Source of the DNA: Chrysaora quinquecirrha
Lineage: Eukaryota; Cnidaria; Scyphozoa; Semaeostomeae; Pelagiidae
Direction of reading: 5' to 3'
Assembly: GCA_014526335.1 (NCBI GenBank)
Contig: JACTAT010000223.1
Span: 655,570 to 719,569, forward strand
Length of the DNA stretch: 64,000 nt
Part shown: piece after piece, positions 21,656 to 33,046 of the stretch
Position numbering within the stretch: position 1 is the stretch's first letter
Layout of the letters: every line of letters begins with the position of its first letter
Program-made: the position numbers and the translations under genes
Notes under the pieces: generated by a model
What the model was told of the DNA's origin: nothing
The model's input: only the letters and a program-made list of their open reading frames with translations
Databases searched by the model: none

Positions 21656-22108
21656 AAGACATTTATTCATCACAAGTGGGCTACCACAATTGTTATAATT
21701 ACCTTGGCTGGGATTCGAACCAGTGACCTTCTGGAAAACAAGCCAGGTGACTACTCCAATGCACTAAACAGTGCAATGAAGTAGCCAGCCTAACTCGAGG
21801 TCCTTCCAGCCACAGGTCTTCTCCACAGCCAAGGTGTTTCTTTGTGTTTCGGCTTAAAGCCTTCATCAGAGCATAGAACATATAGTGAACTGAATATATG
21901 CTGACACAGGGTATTTATTCATCGCAAGTGGGCTACCACAATTGTTATAATTGCCTTGACTGGGATTCAAACCAATGACCTTCTGGACAACAAGCCAGGT
22001 GACTACTCCAATGCACTAAACAGTGCAATGAAGTAGTCAGCCTAACTCGAGGTCCTTCCAGCCCAAGGTCTCCTCCACAGCCAAGGTGTTTCTTTGTGTT
22101 TCGGGTAA
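21656..22108 (-). mobile_element. Tandem dimer of a tRNA-like, ribozyme-bearing short element
   Basis: Two copies of a unit with a period of 252 bases (TTTATTCATCRCAAGTGGG at 21662 and 21914). On the minus strand each unit carries a tRNA-like segment: box A-like TAGTGCATTGGAGTAG and box B GGTTCGAATCC (first copy at about 21709-21772; second copy GGTTTGAATCC). Between the two copies is a hammerhead-like motif; the outer edges carry only half of it each. This head-to-tail arrangement is what is known for retrozymes and for tRNA-derived SINEs that pass through tandem forms. A diverged relative is at about 40975-41108. Confidence 0.6.
21843..21908 (-). ncRNA. Hammerhead ribozyme-like motif
   Basis: Minus-strand RNA order: helix III strand UGUG with the cleavage triplet GUC (21908-21903), helix I AGCAUA/UAUGCU (21902-21897 with 21875-21870), core CUGAUGA (21869-21863), helix II GGCU-UUA-AGCC (21861-21851), core GAAA (21850-21847) and helix III CACA (21846-21843). 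All three helices pair and every core base of the hammerhead consensus is present. One extra A (21862) lies between the core and helix II, which may weaken or abolish cleavage. Type I topology, with helix I open-ended through a loop of about 21 bases. Confidence 0.45.
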
Positions 22109-22109
22109 A

Positions 22110-22975
22110 AAATCAATTTTTAACCTTTATCTGTTGTATCTCTAATGTTCAAACAGATCATTTTATTAAAATATGATTTTGTTTTCACAAACACAATGCA
22201 TTACTGAAGATTCAAGACTCTTGCTCTCTGTGTCAATACCAGTATTCTTTAGTGAACTAAATCACTAAGTACTTGTTCCAGTGCAATAGTGCTTCAAGTT
22301 GAAATTTTGTGGCAAAGTCTATCAAATACAAATTGGAGAATTGGGTCATGATTTTGTACAAATTTGTATTTTCAGTGTAAAATGTACCTAATCTCTATAA
22401 ATCACATACCAAAATTTTTTAAATCACATACCATCAGCAGTGATGCTTAGAAGAAACAGTACATACAATTTTGCCTTCACGATTTTTTCTTTTTGAAGCA
22501 AAAGGTTTCCATTCACATCGAAGCAAAGAAAGAGAAGCAAGAGAAGTCAATGGTATTTCAACATCTTGTATTTTAGTAATGCTAGTACTTTTCTCTACCA
22601 AACAGCCTCTTTACAGGGAATAGATCTTCATAAGAGAAGGCCATACAGGACGGAATTTGCCAAAAAAGGGTTTTCATTATGCATCTTTAAAGGTCTGGAA
22701 TGATACATCTGTACAAATTCGTGAGCTGCCGACTTAAATCGTTTCAAAAAACAGCTAGAAACGAAGCAATTGAAGAGCTAGACTCTAAAACATGACCCCC
22801 TGGAAAAAACAGCAGATTCGTTTTTTAATTTTTTTTAGGAATTAAGCTTTCTTTAGGATTTAGAATTTGGCTATTAAGATTGTAATTAGTTTATTGTGGT
22901 ATTTATTTGATTACTAAAGGGTTTTTACACATGTTGATTCTCTTTAAAAGTGTCAGAATATACAATATTACCCTA
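22110..22975. other. Non-coding AT-rich stretch
   Basis: No exon, RNA or repeat recognised apart from short duplications such as AAATCACATACC near 22400 and 22421. Confidence 0.4.
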
Positions 22976-22980
22976 TTTAC

Positions 22981-24761
22981 TAACTTGAAATCTTGTTCAA
23001 TGGAAACATCTCAGTAAGTGACATGGTCAAAGTATAAGATACAATATACATTACGATATATCGATAATTTTGTGATATTGCTCGGCTGATACTTGTTCTT
23101 CTTGCAGATCGACCATCTAATTCAATGAGAACAGCAACTAGTAAGTATAACTGGTCAAAGTATAAGATACAATTAACATTACCATATATTGTTGAATTAG
23201 AGTCAGTTTTATTATGGACATAATCATTAATTTGCATTTGTTCCCTGTTTCATATAACTTTTTAAGGAACACAATATCATTTTAATGAAATTTCAATTTG
23301 TAGGTCATGTTATACATGGGAAGCGACAGCTTTCAGGTACTGTTTTCAGTGAGTGTTGATAGTTTTTTAACCTGTTAGCTCCTCAGCCATGTCGTTAAAT
23401 ATCTTACTGCTATATCCTATCAAATGATATATCCATGAAATGATATATGATGGCTTTGTTGGAATTTGAACATAATGCATTGTGTTCCATAACAGAATGT
23501 ACTGTAATAGACCTTTTTAAAGATATCTGGGTTGGGCGTGACATTTATCTGGAAAATGGTTGAACATAATGCATTGTGTTCCATAACAGAATGTACTGTA
23601 ATAGACCTTTTTAAAGATATCTGGGTTGGGCGTGACATTTATCTGGAAAATGGTAGCCGTATCAAGTAAGGAATCCTCTCCATGAGCAAAGACCAGAATT
23701 GCAGTCGCTTCAGATAAGGTAGTATGCATAGTTCATAGGCTGCAGCAGATTTTAGTCCAATTTCACAAATAATAGAAGAAAGAGACAGAAAAGGGGATTT
23801 GCGACAGTAATGTTCCAAATATCTGAAGAAACTGAGGAAACAAGATGCAATTAACAAACAAAAGACTAGACCAGATGGAAAGAAACTGAGAATTTATATG
23901 GGGGGGCGAGGGGGTTTGAATAAGAATGTCATGGGTGTAAAGTTTTCGAGAAATTCACTAGAAGGGAGACATCTATTAGCAACCTAAGAGTGTAGGTGTT
24001 AGATGAAGCTGAAATAGACAATATATTCTTCCAATTTCGTTTTACTTACATTGTTCGTTTCTCAGCGCAATCATCAGTCAATAAAGCAATGAAAATTGGT
24101 AAGTTGGATTTGTATTTCCCCCATATTTATTTCTTGGTTGGCTTTGTAACATTGTATTACAACTTTCAAAATAGAAGTTTTGTCAAATTGAATGTTGTTA
24201 GTGATTTGCTACGCTGTTGTTTTGCCCATTTCTTCCATTTATTAAACCAGATTTTTCATTATTGATAATTAAATGTTGCCTTCTTTTTCGGTAATAGTTT
24301 TATCATTTCTTCAGACACTAGGCCAGAAAACCAGCTTGAAAGACAACTAGGTGATCTTCCTTCAATGTTGCTATTTTGAAATGCCTAACTGAATCTTGCT
24401 AACACTGCTTACTGTAACGTGATTTTTGATGTTATTTTGAGTCATTCATTTCATTCCTTCTGTATTTACAGGTGTGGCTTACTTTGATAACAACAAATCT
24501 ATTGCTGTTGGTCTTGCCTTCACAGAAAGACGCACCATTCATTGAAGAGCTATTCCACCAAGCCATGTCTGTGTTCAGATTCTTGCCAAACAGCCAGCAC
24601 CACTGAAAGCACCTTGGCCAGTAAATGATGAGAAAGAGAACCAATTCCTAACTGTGAATTGTTTTTTCGCGCTTCCAAGAGAGCACATTCATGTAAACAA
24701 GTTAGAAAATGGAAACTTAGCTTTGTACCATTTGATGCCTGTTAGGAATCGTCCTTTCTGA
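22981..24761 (+). CDS. Multi-exon gene with 33-base phase-1 micro-exons and one in-frame TGA
   Basis: Unknown family. Four short exons with good splice signals: 23108-23140, 23304-23336, 24066-24098 (33 bases each) and 24315-24350 (36 bases). All start and end in phase 1, so each adds 11-12 residues (RPSNSMRTAT, HVIHGKRQLS, QSSVNKAMKI, TRPENQLERQL) without changing the frame. A last exon from 24472 continues in the same phase as VAYFDNNKSIAVGLAFTERR, meets TGA at 24543-24545, and remains open in that frame to the next stop at 24759, ending LENGNLALYHLMPVRNRPF. A degenerate exon copy at about 22981-23013 shares its donor and intron with 23108-23140, so exon-intron units were duplicated. The 5' part of the gene was not found. 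The TGA could be a nonsense change (CGA to TGA) or recoded. Confidence 0.4.
23467..23654. repeat. Tandem duplication, unit 94 bp
   Basis: Two nearly identical copies of a 94-base unit starting TGAACATAATGCATTGTG at 23467 and 23561 and ending GACATTTATCTGGAAAATGG. It lies in a putative intron of the micro-exon gene. Confidence 0.9.
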
Positions 24762-24764
24762 ATA

Positions 24765-26300
24765 CACTATTCCACTAAATATGGCCGACTCAAGTTCCAT
24801 TGTTACTGAAGATAGCGGTAGCGACGAGATTCATCTCTTTGTTAGTTGCTACCGATATCCACAGTAACTATGGAACTTTTTCAACATTCATTGCATTTAC
24901 GAAGTCAGCCATCTTTAGCGTGTATTTCTTAAAAATCCGACTTTGTTAACAACAACATTGCATCGAACTCCTTCATCGTATAGTAAGATGAAAAGTAACG
25001 CTTTTTATATTGTATGGTTGAAGGCAGGGTAATAATAACATGACAGATTTAATGGATAAGTGAGCTTGTCACTTTTGTATAACTTCCTGAGACAAGCTTT
25101 TTCCTTTCTAAGTATATTTTTGAGGGGCAAATCACTCCAAAAAATCTCGTCCACTTCTTGAAAAATCCTATTTTGGAAATTCTTAAATAATTTTCAGGAA
25201 ATTCTATTGTTGTGTTTTGTTATTGTTTTTTTACGTGTGTGATCTGCATTTTGTTGTTTGCTGATAACAATTGTGTAACGTGTATTTCTATTTATGTTCC
25301 TTTGTAACTAATGCTGGCATTACTGATATTCTGATAGTAATTTTGATATGTATCATTGTGTATCATCTATGTATCATCATTCTTTTACAACATCTCATAA
25401 AAATAGAGATGTCACTGTCTCTATCCCCTTGCTTTCTATGCTGAGTGAACAAATTGAAAGCAGATGTCAAGGATAGTTTACAAAAGCGCAAACTTTACTA
25501 CTGCCATGTCTGTCAAAATGCTCCAGATCCATTATTGCCTATGTACGCTGCATCATTTTTGTGGAGAATTTCTTCTTCACTTCAATGACTACAATATTTT
25601 GTTCATGAGATCCCTGCTAATCTTGGGTCTCCAAATATGGTTATGCGAAGTGTGGAAAATGAAACAGTTGCGATGTTGAGATTAGGTTAGTAATTAATAT
25701 TATAATGATTGTAATAATACAAAATTATAATATAAATAAATGTGATTATTTGGTGCTCTTGTTATCATCGTCAAGGATTGTGCAAAAATGACGTCAACCG
25801 TTAGGCGGAAGCAGAGTTATGGGAAAGGTGACGCTGGTCAGCGGGTGGAGTGGAGGGGGATGTGGCACTTCTGTTTATGCCAACCTTCACAATTTGAAAT
25901 GTACAGCCGCACTTATCAAAAATGTTGTTCAAGAGCTCCAGTAAGCACATTTAGTAGCAGAGTGCCCAAACTTAGCACAGTAGTACAATAAGAAGCCGTG
26001 TGTGAGAACCTGTGTGAAAGGCAGAAATTCGCTTTTCTAATATCCATGCATATTGATTCTTCTCGAAAAACAGACCCATATGTAGGAAAATTGTCGCCGG
26101 AAACCCATTTGGGGGGCACATCCTGTATATTGAACAATGGAAGTACCCGCAAGGGACAGACAAAAGTAAGTAAAGATAACAGTGGTATTCTTATTTAACA
26201 CCCCTCTCTTCGTGCCCTCTGCTTCTCAATTTTGTTTTTACTTCACATTTGATGCCAGAAAAGGGTTCTTGTGTGTTTACATCACACAAAGTTTGTATAA
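24765..26300. other. Non-coding stretch
   Basis: No recognisable gene. Open frames near 25464 and 25788 look random. GATAGCGGTAGC (24812) and GTTGCTACCGATATC (24843) form a short imperfect inverted repeat. Confidence 0.4.
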
Positions 26301-26306
26301 TGTTAG

Positions 26307-26571
26307 TATATTTTGAAAAAATGAACGTCAATACGCATAAAAACTTGACTTTTCATGCAATCTGATGATTTGGTTGTTTTTTGGGCATTTTGTAAGTTTG
26401 GGGTTGCTTTGGGCTGCATGACCACCCTTATAGGACATGATGTTTGTTATGTATTTTGATAAAATGAACATCAATACACATAAACGCTTGATTGTTCATG
26501 CAATCTTATGATTTCGTTGTTTTTCGGGCATTTTGTAAGTTTGGGGTTGGTTTGGGCTGCATGACCAATAT
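26307..26571. repeat. Tandem duplication, unit about 148 bp
   Basis: Two copies of a unit starting GTATWTTTTGAWAAAATGAAC (26307 and 26451) and ending GGTTTGGGCTGCATGACCA, separated by a short non-repeated segment. Divergence is about ten per cent by eye. No coding role. Confidence 0.8.
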
Positions 26572-27024
26572 GAAGAGCATATATCATTTATGTTACTCGG
26601 CAAGTCGGAATCAGCTGTCTTTTCACACAATTCTACGGCTTCAACGTCAGGGCAGAGAGAAAACCAGTAGCTGCCGAGTCTAAGTTGTCTTGCACAGAAT
26701 GCCTTTCCTTTTCTGATAATGGCCTTTTTCCCTTCGGCTATCTCGTCGGAAATCTTTATTGAAGCATATCGCATCTATAGTTGTAGGTAGAGAAGGGCAA
26801 TCAATGTTGTGTTCTGTATGATCTGTGCAAACATACAACAAAAGAAAAAAAGGAAGCAATACTAACAGTTTCACTTTCAAAAGTAACATTTTCACGGCCT
26901 GCCAAGTCAACTTGGTCGCATGTTTCTATAAAGAAAAACATAGGGGCCCTATGGGCATGTTCGAAGAACGACTCTGGTTGAATATAGCTATTTCGGTCAA
27001 ATGATGAAAGATGTTCATCGGTAT

Positions 27025-27435
27025 GCACAACGATGACGATAATGATTATGATGATAATGGTGGTGGTTATGATGATGATGTTGATGAACACGATGATCAT
27101 GATGCTGGTTGGTAGGGGTGATTGTGGTTGTATGGTGGGTATGGTGGTGGTGATAGAGGTGGCTGTGGTGCTGAAGGGGTGGTTGTGGTGGTTGCGATAG
27201 GGGTGATCGTGGTGATGGTTGTAGGGGTAGTTGTGGTGGTGGTGATAAGGGTGGTCGAGGTGATGGTTGTAGGGGTGGTTCCGGTGGTGGTGATAGGGGT
27301 GGTCGAGGTGATGGTTGTAGGGCTGGTTGTGGTGGTGGTAGCGTTCCATTAGATGTTGCACACCGTCAATGGTGGTGATAGTAATCATGATGATGATGAT
27401 GATGATGATTATCATTATTATTATTATTATGACGA
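27025..27435. repeat. GGT/GAT-rich minisatellite and trinucleotide tracts
   Basis: 27060-27350 is built from degenerate GGTGGT and GATGATGGT words with a longer period of about 54 bases (GGTGGTCGAGGTGATGG at 27250 and 27300). It is followed by (GAT)n at about 27389-27410 and (ATT)n at 27411-27428. The minus strand reads as a His/Asn/Pro-rich open frame, most likely a by-product of the repeat. Confidence 0.85.
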
Positions 27436-27770
27436 TTTTCATCGTGAGGATAATATTAATGATGATTTGTTTTGAAAACTGTTTTGAAATTGCTGCTCTT
27501 TGGCAAAACTCTTTGTTAAATGTTGAGAATGCCTGAAATGTCATTTACCAAAGCAAGGTGGCAATTTTCCAGTTCCATTTAGTAAACAAGGATGAGTCAG
27601 TTGTCACATGACCCCAGATTGACAAAAGTGCTTGCAGGCCGAATTGTGAACAACTAACCGCAAATTGCGCATAAATGGCCCATAAATGGCTGAGACAATG
27701 GCCCTAATGGCATTCTTGACAATGGCCCTATTGTTACACGTTTTCCATTGTTCAAGCGTTGGTTAGTTAG

Positions 27771-27821
27771 TGTGTGAGTGAGTGAGTGAGTGAGTGAGTG
27801 AGTGAGTGAGTGAGTGAGTGA
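27771..27821. repeat. (GAGT)n microsatellite
   Basis: About twelve GAGT units in an uninterrupted run. Confidence 0.97.
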
Positions 27822-28256
27822 CATCCACCCCACACCAATGTGTTCGAAATTCTTCGAACACAATGAGACTCATCAGGCATTATATGCAAAATAACAAAAT
27901 CATTTCCAAAAAAAAAGGAAAATTATGTATCAAAGATTCAGGGAGAAAAGCAAATCACACAACCTTTAACTTCCTTCAGAGTTCGTTAGAGTTTTGGTAT
28001 CATATATATATTTATTTGAAAAAAAACAGAGGCTGAAGGGTTACGTCCTTCACAAAAACGATACGTTTTGATTCACCAGGAATATTTCCTAGAAAATGGA
28101 CCAAATTCAATTTCAAACACATCTCATCACTCATTATTACTTCAATTGATCGCATTATTAAAGAGCACCATTAACTAGGGTATATGTCGCAATAATTGTT
28201 TCTAGATACAAGATAAACATAAAGATACAATTGTTTCTGAATAAAGATACAGCACA

Positions 28257-31130
28257 ATCAATTTACATCAGTCACATTGAACCACGAGTAATTAATGCAG
28301 CTTTCTTCTGCTGTTTTTTTCATCAACCAAAAATACTTTACCTTCAGCTTGTATAGTATTATCCAACTTCCATGGATATTTGCAGGATGTACAGACATCT
28401 TCAGTAAGCTTTTTCCACTTAACGGGTACAAAATGAAACTGTTGTAGTTATACTTTGCAATATAATCTTTCAACAATCTTTTCTGCTTGGAAATTTTAAC
28501 GCAAATTTTTCTTTGTTTTTTACTGCTATCTGGAGAAACAAGAGTAACCATTATTAGAATAACTTGCGGGACTGCAGTGCCACAAAAAAGTTCCATCTAG
28601 TCAAGAGCAAAATATATTGCAACATTCATAACGGACCTGCAAGTTTTCCGAGGTTGGCAGACAGATGATGAATGGAATTCACAGTCGCCTCTATACGTTT
28701 CTTGTGGAGGTCACAAAGCTTCCCATAAAGGGAGGTGAATTTCATTGGAAATTCAATCTGCAGACTTCTGGTGATTAGAATTCAGTTGCTTGTACATTGA
28801 CTGGAGCTTTTCAACTGGCTTTAACAGGTAGGCTACTTTTAGCAGACTGATATTCAGCAAAACCACCCCAGATGCTGTGCATGAATGTTGTGACAGCAGT
28901 GGAAATCGTGTCTTTTTCTGACAATGCTATATGCAGAAGTGGTAGTTCTTCATCAGGTTTTATACTCAGAGGAGTTGAAACGTTGCTAGAAACTGAAAAA
29001 GAAGAAAAATTGTCGTTCTTCCCAACTGACATACCGCAACTGATAGCAAACAAAGACAGTTTTACAAACAGGAATATACCTTCAGCATCCAACACAGCCT
29101 TTTGTCTCCATTCTTGGAAGCTCTGCTGGCTGTTTCTTAGGTCATATTCTGCAATTTTGGCGTCTAGCTCCTTCTTAACTTTGACCTCCTTTCGATAAGT
29201 CTGTTTCAGGAAAGAACAATAAGATTACAAATATCTTTTTAACTTCTTTATTTGAAGTTCTCAGGGCAAAAGGACATTGAGATTGCAGTGTATAATACCA
29301 GAGCAAAGCTATCCTCAATAGCAAACAAAACATGAAATTTTTTTGATTTGTTTGCATGTACATTGACCTTCAACTTATAGGAAACTGCCTGTCTGAATCT
29401 TTTGTAAAGATCTCAGCGAGTTTTAAAATCTTTCTTTTATTCCAGGCCAGAGCATGCTCTGTGATAACCCCCCTTTTTCCTACAAGCAAAAATTGTTCCC
29501 AGCATTGAAAAGTTATGTAGTTCCTGGTAAATCTAAGTTCAATCACTTTCTTCTTCAACAAACGAAGCAAAACCTGCATTATCTACCAACGCAGATGGGC
29601 TAGTTTAGCAAGAGCTCACTCACCCTCTTGCAGCATATACTTGGTCGTGGCACCCACTCTGGATAGGCAACTGAAAATTAACTTGTCTTCTTCTCCAGCT
29701 GCATATCCTGATCCATCAGACCAGAGGCCACCAAATAGAATCTACAACGGAATGAGCAACATCACTTGAATATAGCTGATATGCACAAGATACATGTATC
29801 GCATCTACAGAATATCATGGTAAAACGTCAACACATCAGGTCTGCAGACTAACAGTTGCCATCAACAGACTTCAATGCTCGTTGGGATTCGAACCCACAT
29901 CTGACTTCATGAAGAAAGTCGGTTCTGGCCATTGAACTACGAGCATGTTTTGAAGCAATAAACAGCAATTATTTCTATGCAACACAGCAAACCACTTACC
30001 TGCAGCATACAAAGCTTTCCTAAAAAAATAAAACAAAGCAGCACTGATATGGAGAAATATCAAGATTAGAAAACAGACTCTTTCACTCACTTCACATTCA
30101 GGAGGATGACCTTTAGCATGCATCATGCCAAGGACACATTCTGCTTTTGTAAAAACTTCCGGATCAACTTTTTTGAGCCACTTTGCATACTTGCAAGCTA
30201 CATCGGTGTAGAGATATGACAAGTCACGAGGAAGGAGAAAGAGCTTCTGCAGGTAGTATGTGTAACCAAAAAGTTCGCATGTGAACATGTTAACTGCCTT
30301 CTGAGCTATCCTGTGACGACACGAAGCAACTTGGAGCCATGTTTCATCCAGTTTTGTAAATTTTCTCCTCTTGTTTGATGCAGCTTTCCACGTGGAGGTC
30401 CCACATAAATTATCAGCCTGCAAATATATAAAGACACTAACATTGATCCACCCGGTCTACCAAAATTCCTATTTTATCAAATTACGTAAATTGGACTCAC
30501 TTAATTAGCTGACTGCATACCTGAATCTTGGGTCATCATATTTGGGTCATCATATAGCTTTTGCATGGCGGCATCAACTTCAGCATCATCATAAATAAAT
30601 ATTTCACCATAGTAGGGTGCATTGCGTTTGCTGTGCAGAAACAAGGTAAAAAGGGTAAGCTTATTTAAGTGTTTAAATTAAAGAAAAGCAGCATTTGATA
30701 CATGGTCTCATATTCTGAAGTCTCTTATGCTAATCTGTAATACTGTGAAATGTTACGAGGTCATATCACATACCACCCTGAACGTTTATATCGGTACAGC
30801 TTACAGTTCCCATCGACATTAGAGGCATACTGAGTTATTTCACAAGGTGGACCCACCATCCAGTTCTCTCCTTGGAGCTGTTCTGTTTCAAAGCGACAAA
30901 ACTTCCATTCTTTAAAACCTCTTGAAAACGTTGTCTTATTTACAACACCACCCTCAAAAAACAGAATTTGATCTAATAAATTATGAGTGAATGATTACAA
31001 AAAAGAAACTTTACTGCAGAAAGCCTACCAGATTTATTTTCAACTATGCACTTGTTGGGTGTTGCATTTGCTGTGAATCTTTTGAAATTCCCACAACTGC
31101 AATAAGGCATTCTCAGGTCTGGACACTTGG
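28257..31130 (-). pseudogene. KDZ-type transposase gene, exons of the central and C-terminal part
   Basis: Minus-strand exons with GT-AG borders encode a KDZ (Kyakuja-Dileera-Zisupton) transposase. A Cys-rich exon at 31029-31130 has MPYCSCGNFKRF. The exon at about 30774-30972 and that at about 30526-30633 (GEIFIYDDAEVDAAMQKLYD) lead to the main conserved exon at about 30096-30420: TWLQVASCRHRIAQKAVNMF, YLYTDVACKYAKWLKKVDP and LGMMHAKGHPPEC, the core with Asp and MHAKGH typical of KDZ. Then a tiny exon near 29993-30012 (KALYAA), 29632-29742 (GGLWSDGSGYAAGEEDKL, including the usual catalytic-acid GEE/GE region), and helical exons near 29403-29490, 29087-29202 and 28440-28545. Frames look largely open between splice sites, so some parts may still be intact. 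The N-terminal exons lie beyond a LINE insertion, at 36229-37265. Exon limits are approximate. Confidence 0.6.
29876..29945 (-). tRNA. tRNA-like sequence or tRNA pseudogene in a KDZ intron
   Basis: Seventy bases on the minus strand with a perfect 7-bp acceptor stem (TGCTCGT/ACGAGCA), a 4-bp D stem (GTTC/GAAC) with GG in its loop, and a T arm TGGGTTCGAATCCCA with a canonical box B. The anticodon stem is GACTT/AAGTC with an eight-base loop TCTTCATG rather than seven, so an anticodon cannot be assigned with confidence. It may be a tRNA pseudogene, a tRNA-derived SINE head or an unusual tRNA. It has no CCA or clear poly-T terminator. Confidence 0.5.
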
Positions 31131-31515
31131 CTGAAAATGACAAAAAAGAAACTCAACAACAACAAGTCAAAACAACAAGTCATAAATGGGACTGGAAATA
31201 TATAAGAGATATTTAACATTTAAACTCTAAAGCCCCGCTTTTGTAAATTGGAAAATATAACTTTGTATGCCCACAATCCTCCACGGGGATAATGGAATAA
31301 CTGAGGATTTTGGATACTGTGTTTAGATAGATTTCTTAAGGCAGTAGTACAAAAGGATATTTTACATTTTACGTCATTCAACTTATTGTGGAAAAATTGA
31401 CGGAAATATGGAGCTTTGGTACAGCTCACAGACTATAGCCTAAGTCATTCTGGGGACAGACGTGTAATATTTTTGTCTTCGATTTTTCATAAAATTTATA
31501 TCTATATTCAGTGAA

Positions 31516-32895
31516 ATGACTTTCTTGAAGGAAATAAAGCAAAGATTAATACTAGATGTTGTTCATTACTTGAAAATGGTTAAGAAAAAGAAACTAGAAA
31601 AGGAATTGATAATAAAAGAAGTGTGCAGCCACTTTGGCCTAAGTATCGACGAAGCAAAATCTGCTTTACAAGAAATTGCCGAAAGAGGTATCATATCTTT
31701 TCAGAATGAATCTGTAATGTTAGACTGGAAGGATACATTTGAAATGTCCAAAATATTTACAAGATGTGGCAAGAAACACCAAAACTCGAGACAGTCGCAA
31801 CACAGATTTCACCAGAAGATTTTCCTCGCGGTGCCCCTCCCAGAAATGATGCATACACGCAAACGAACAACAGCGAGGCAGAGGCAAAAATTTCATCTCA
31901 ACATCGTGTACAGGGAAGCTCTACCAGCGATATTTACAATAATTTTGCATTATTGGCAAAATCGGTGGTAGATCTGCAGAATATTATTGATAAGGAAGGA
32001 GAAAGAAACGAAATTTTGCTGCAGAAAAATTGCTGTCAAGGAAAACCAACATGTAACATCTCCCAAGATGCTTGCAACAGGCGTGAGGGTTATTCTTCTC
32101 GAAATGTAAAGAACAATACAGAAAAACACGTGATTGAACAAACACCAATTGTTTTGGAGGACATAAATTCAGAACTAACAAAATCCATCAAAGAACAGAG
32201 GACAAAGCGAATACCAAGAAGATAAACAAAGCGAATAAACAACAAATTACAAAAGAAAAATCAAGCACTGCTGTCTACGTTGCATCAGATGAAGATGAAA
32301 TTTCTTCTCCACCAACAGAAAATAAAAAGCCAAATCAAAGCACCAGTAACGAAGCAAGCACGAACAGAGAAAACAGAAGAGCCACAGAAGAGAGAAAAAA
32401 ACAATCATATTAGGCGATTCTATGGTGAAAAATATAGACGCCTGGAGGCTAAAGAGGAGAATACCAAGAAATGATGAAATATATGTAAAAAGTTTTTCCG
32501 GTGCGACAATAAAGGACATGGAAAGTTATAGCAAGCCTTCTCTGGACAAGAAGCCTGACACGATTATTATGCACTGTGGTACGAATGATCTGAGGACAGA
32601 AAAATCTCCATTGGACATATCAACAGAAATCATTACATTAACGAAGACGATTGGTTGCAAATACAAGGAGACAAAGATGGTCGTGTCTGGCCTTATTCAA
32701 CGTGGAGACAATATGGAAGGAAAAAGATCTAGAACAAATGATATTCTGAGAGACATGTGTCATGAAGAGAACATAGATTTTATTGATAATGAAAACATTG
32801 ATAGTGAGAAGCACCTGAATGGCAGTCAACTACACCTAAACAGATCAGGAGACAGTACGTTATCAAGAAACTTTTTAAATTTTTTTAATCACTGA
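31516..32895 (+). pseudogene. LINE ORF1 with SGNH-like domain (frameshifted)
   Basis: Three overlapping frames are needed. The first (31516-31770) has a compact helical start with EVCSHFGLSIDEAKSALQEI and GIISF, resembling a winged-helix fold; the second (31764-32225) is polar; the third, about 32405-32895, is an SGNH-like domain: ILGDSMVKN (block I Ser), IIMHCGTNDL (block III), and LHLNRSGDSTLSRN (block V His). These motifs keep the catalytic Ser and His of SGNH hydrolases. The shifts near 31760 and 32225-32405 mean this copy makes no full protein. ORF1 proteins package the element RNA; the role of the SGNH part is not settled. Confidence 0.65.
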
Positions 32896-33046
32896 CCGAT
32901 ATATGATACCATAAAAGATACCAATTGCTACCCTGAAACGTTGGTTCATGATGTCACTGAAGACAATAGGCCTATAACAAAACCTACTGAAGAAAACCCG
33001 CTAGAGAAATTAAAATCAATACGATACAAAGGTAAAAATGGTTTAA

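Noticed and set aside
24543..24545. Selenocysteine codon
   Set aside because: A TGA in an open frame alone is not evidence; no SECIS element was identified and a CGA-to-TGA mutation is simpler.
27122..27352. Gly/Val-rich plus-strand open frame
   Set aside because: It is the other strand of a GGT/GAT minisatellite; composition is explained by the repeat.
27771..27821. CRISPR-like or telomeric array
   Set aside because: It is a plain (GAGT)n microsatellite without spacers.
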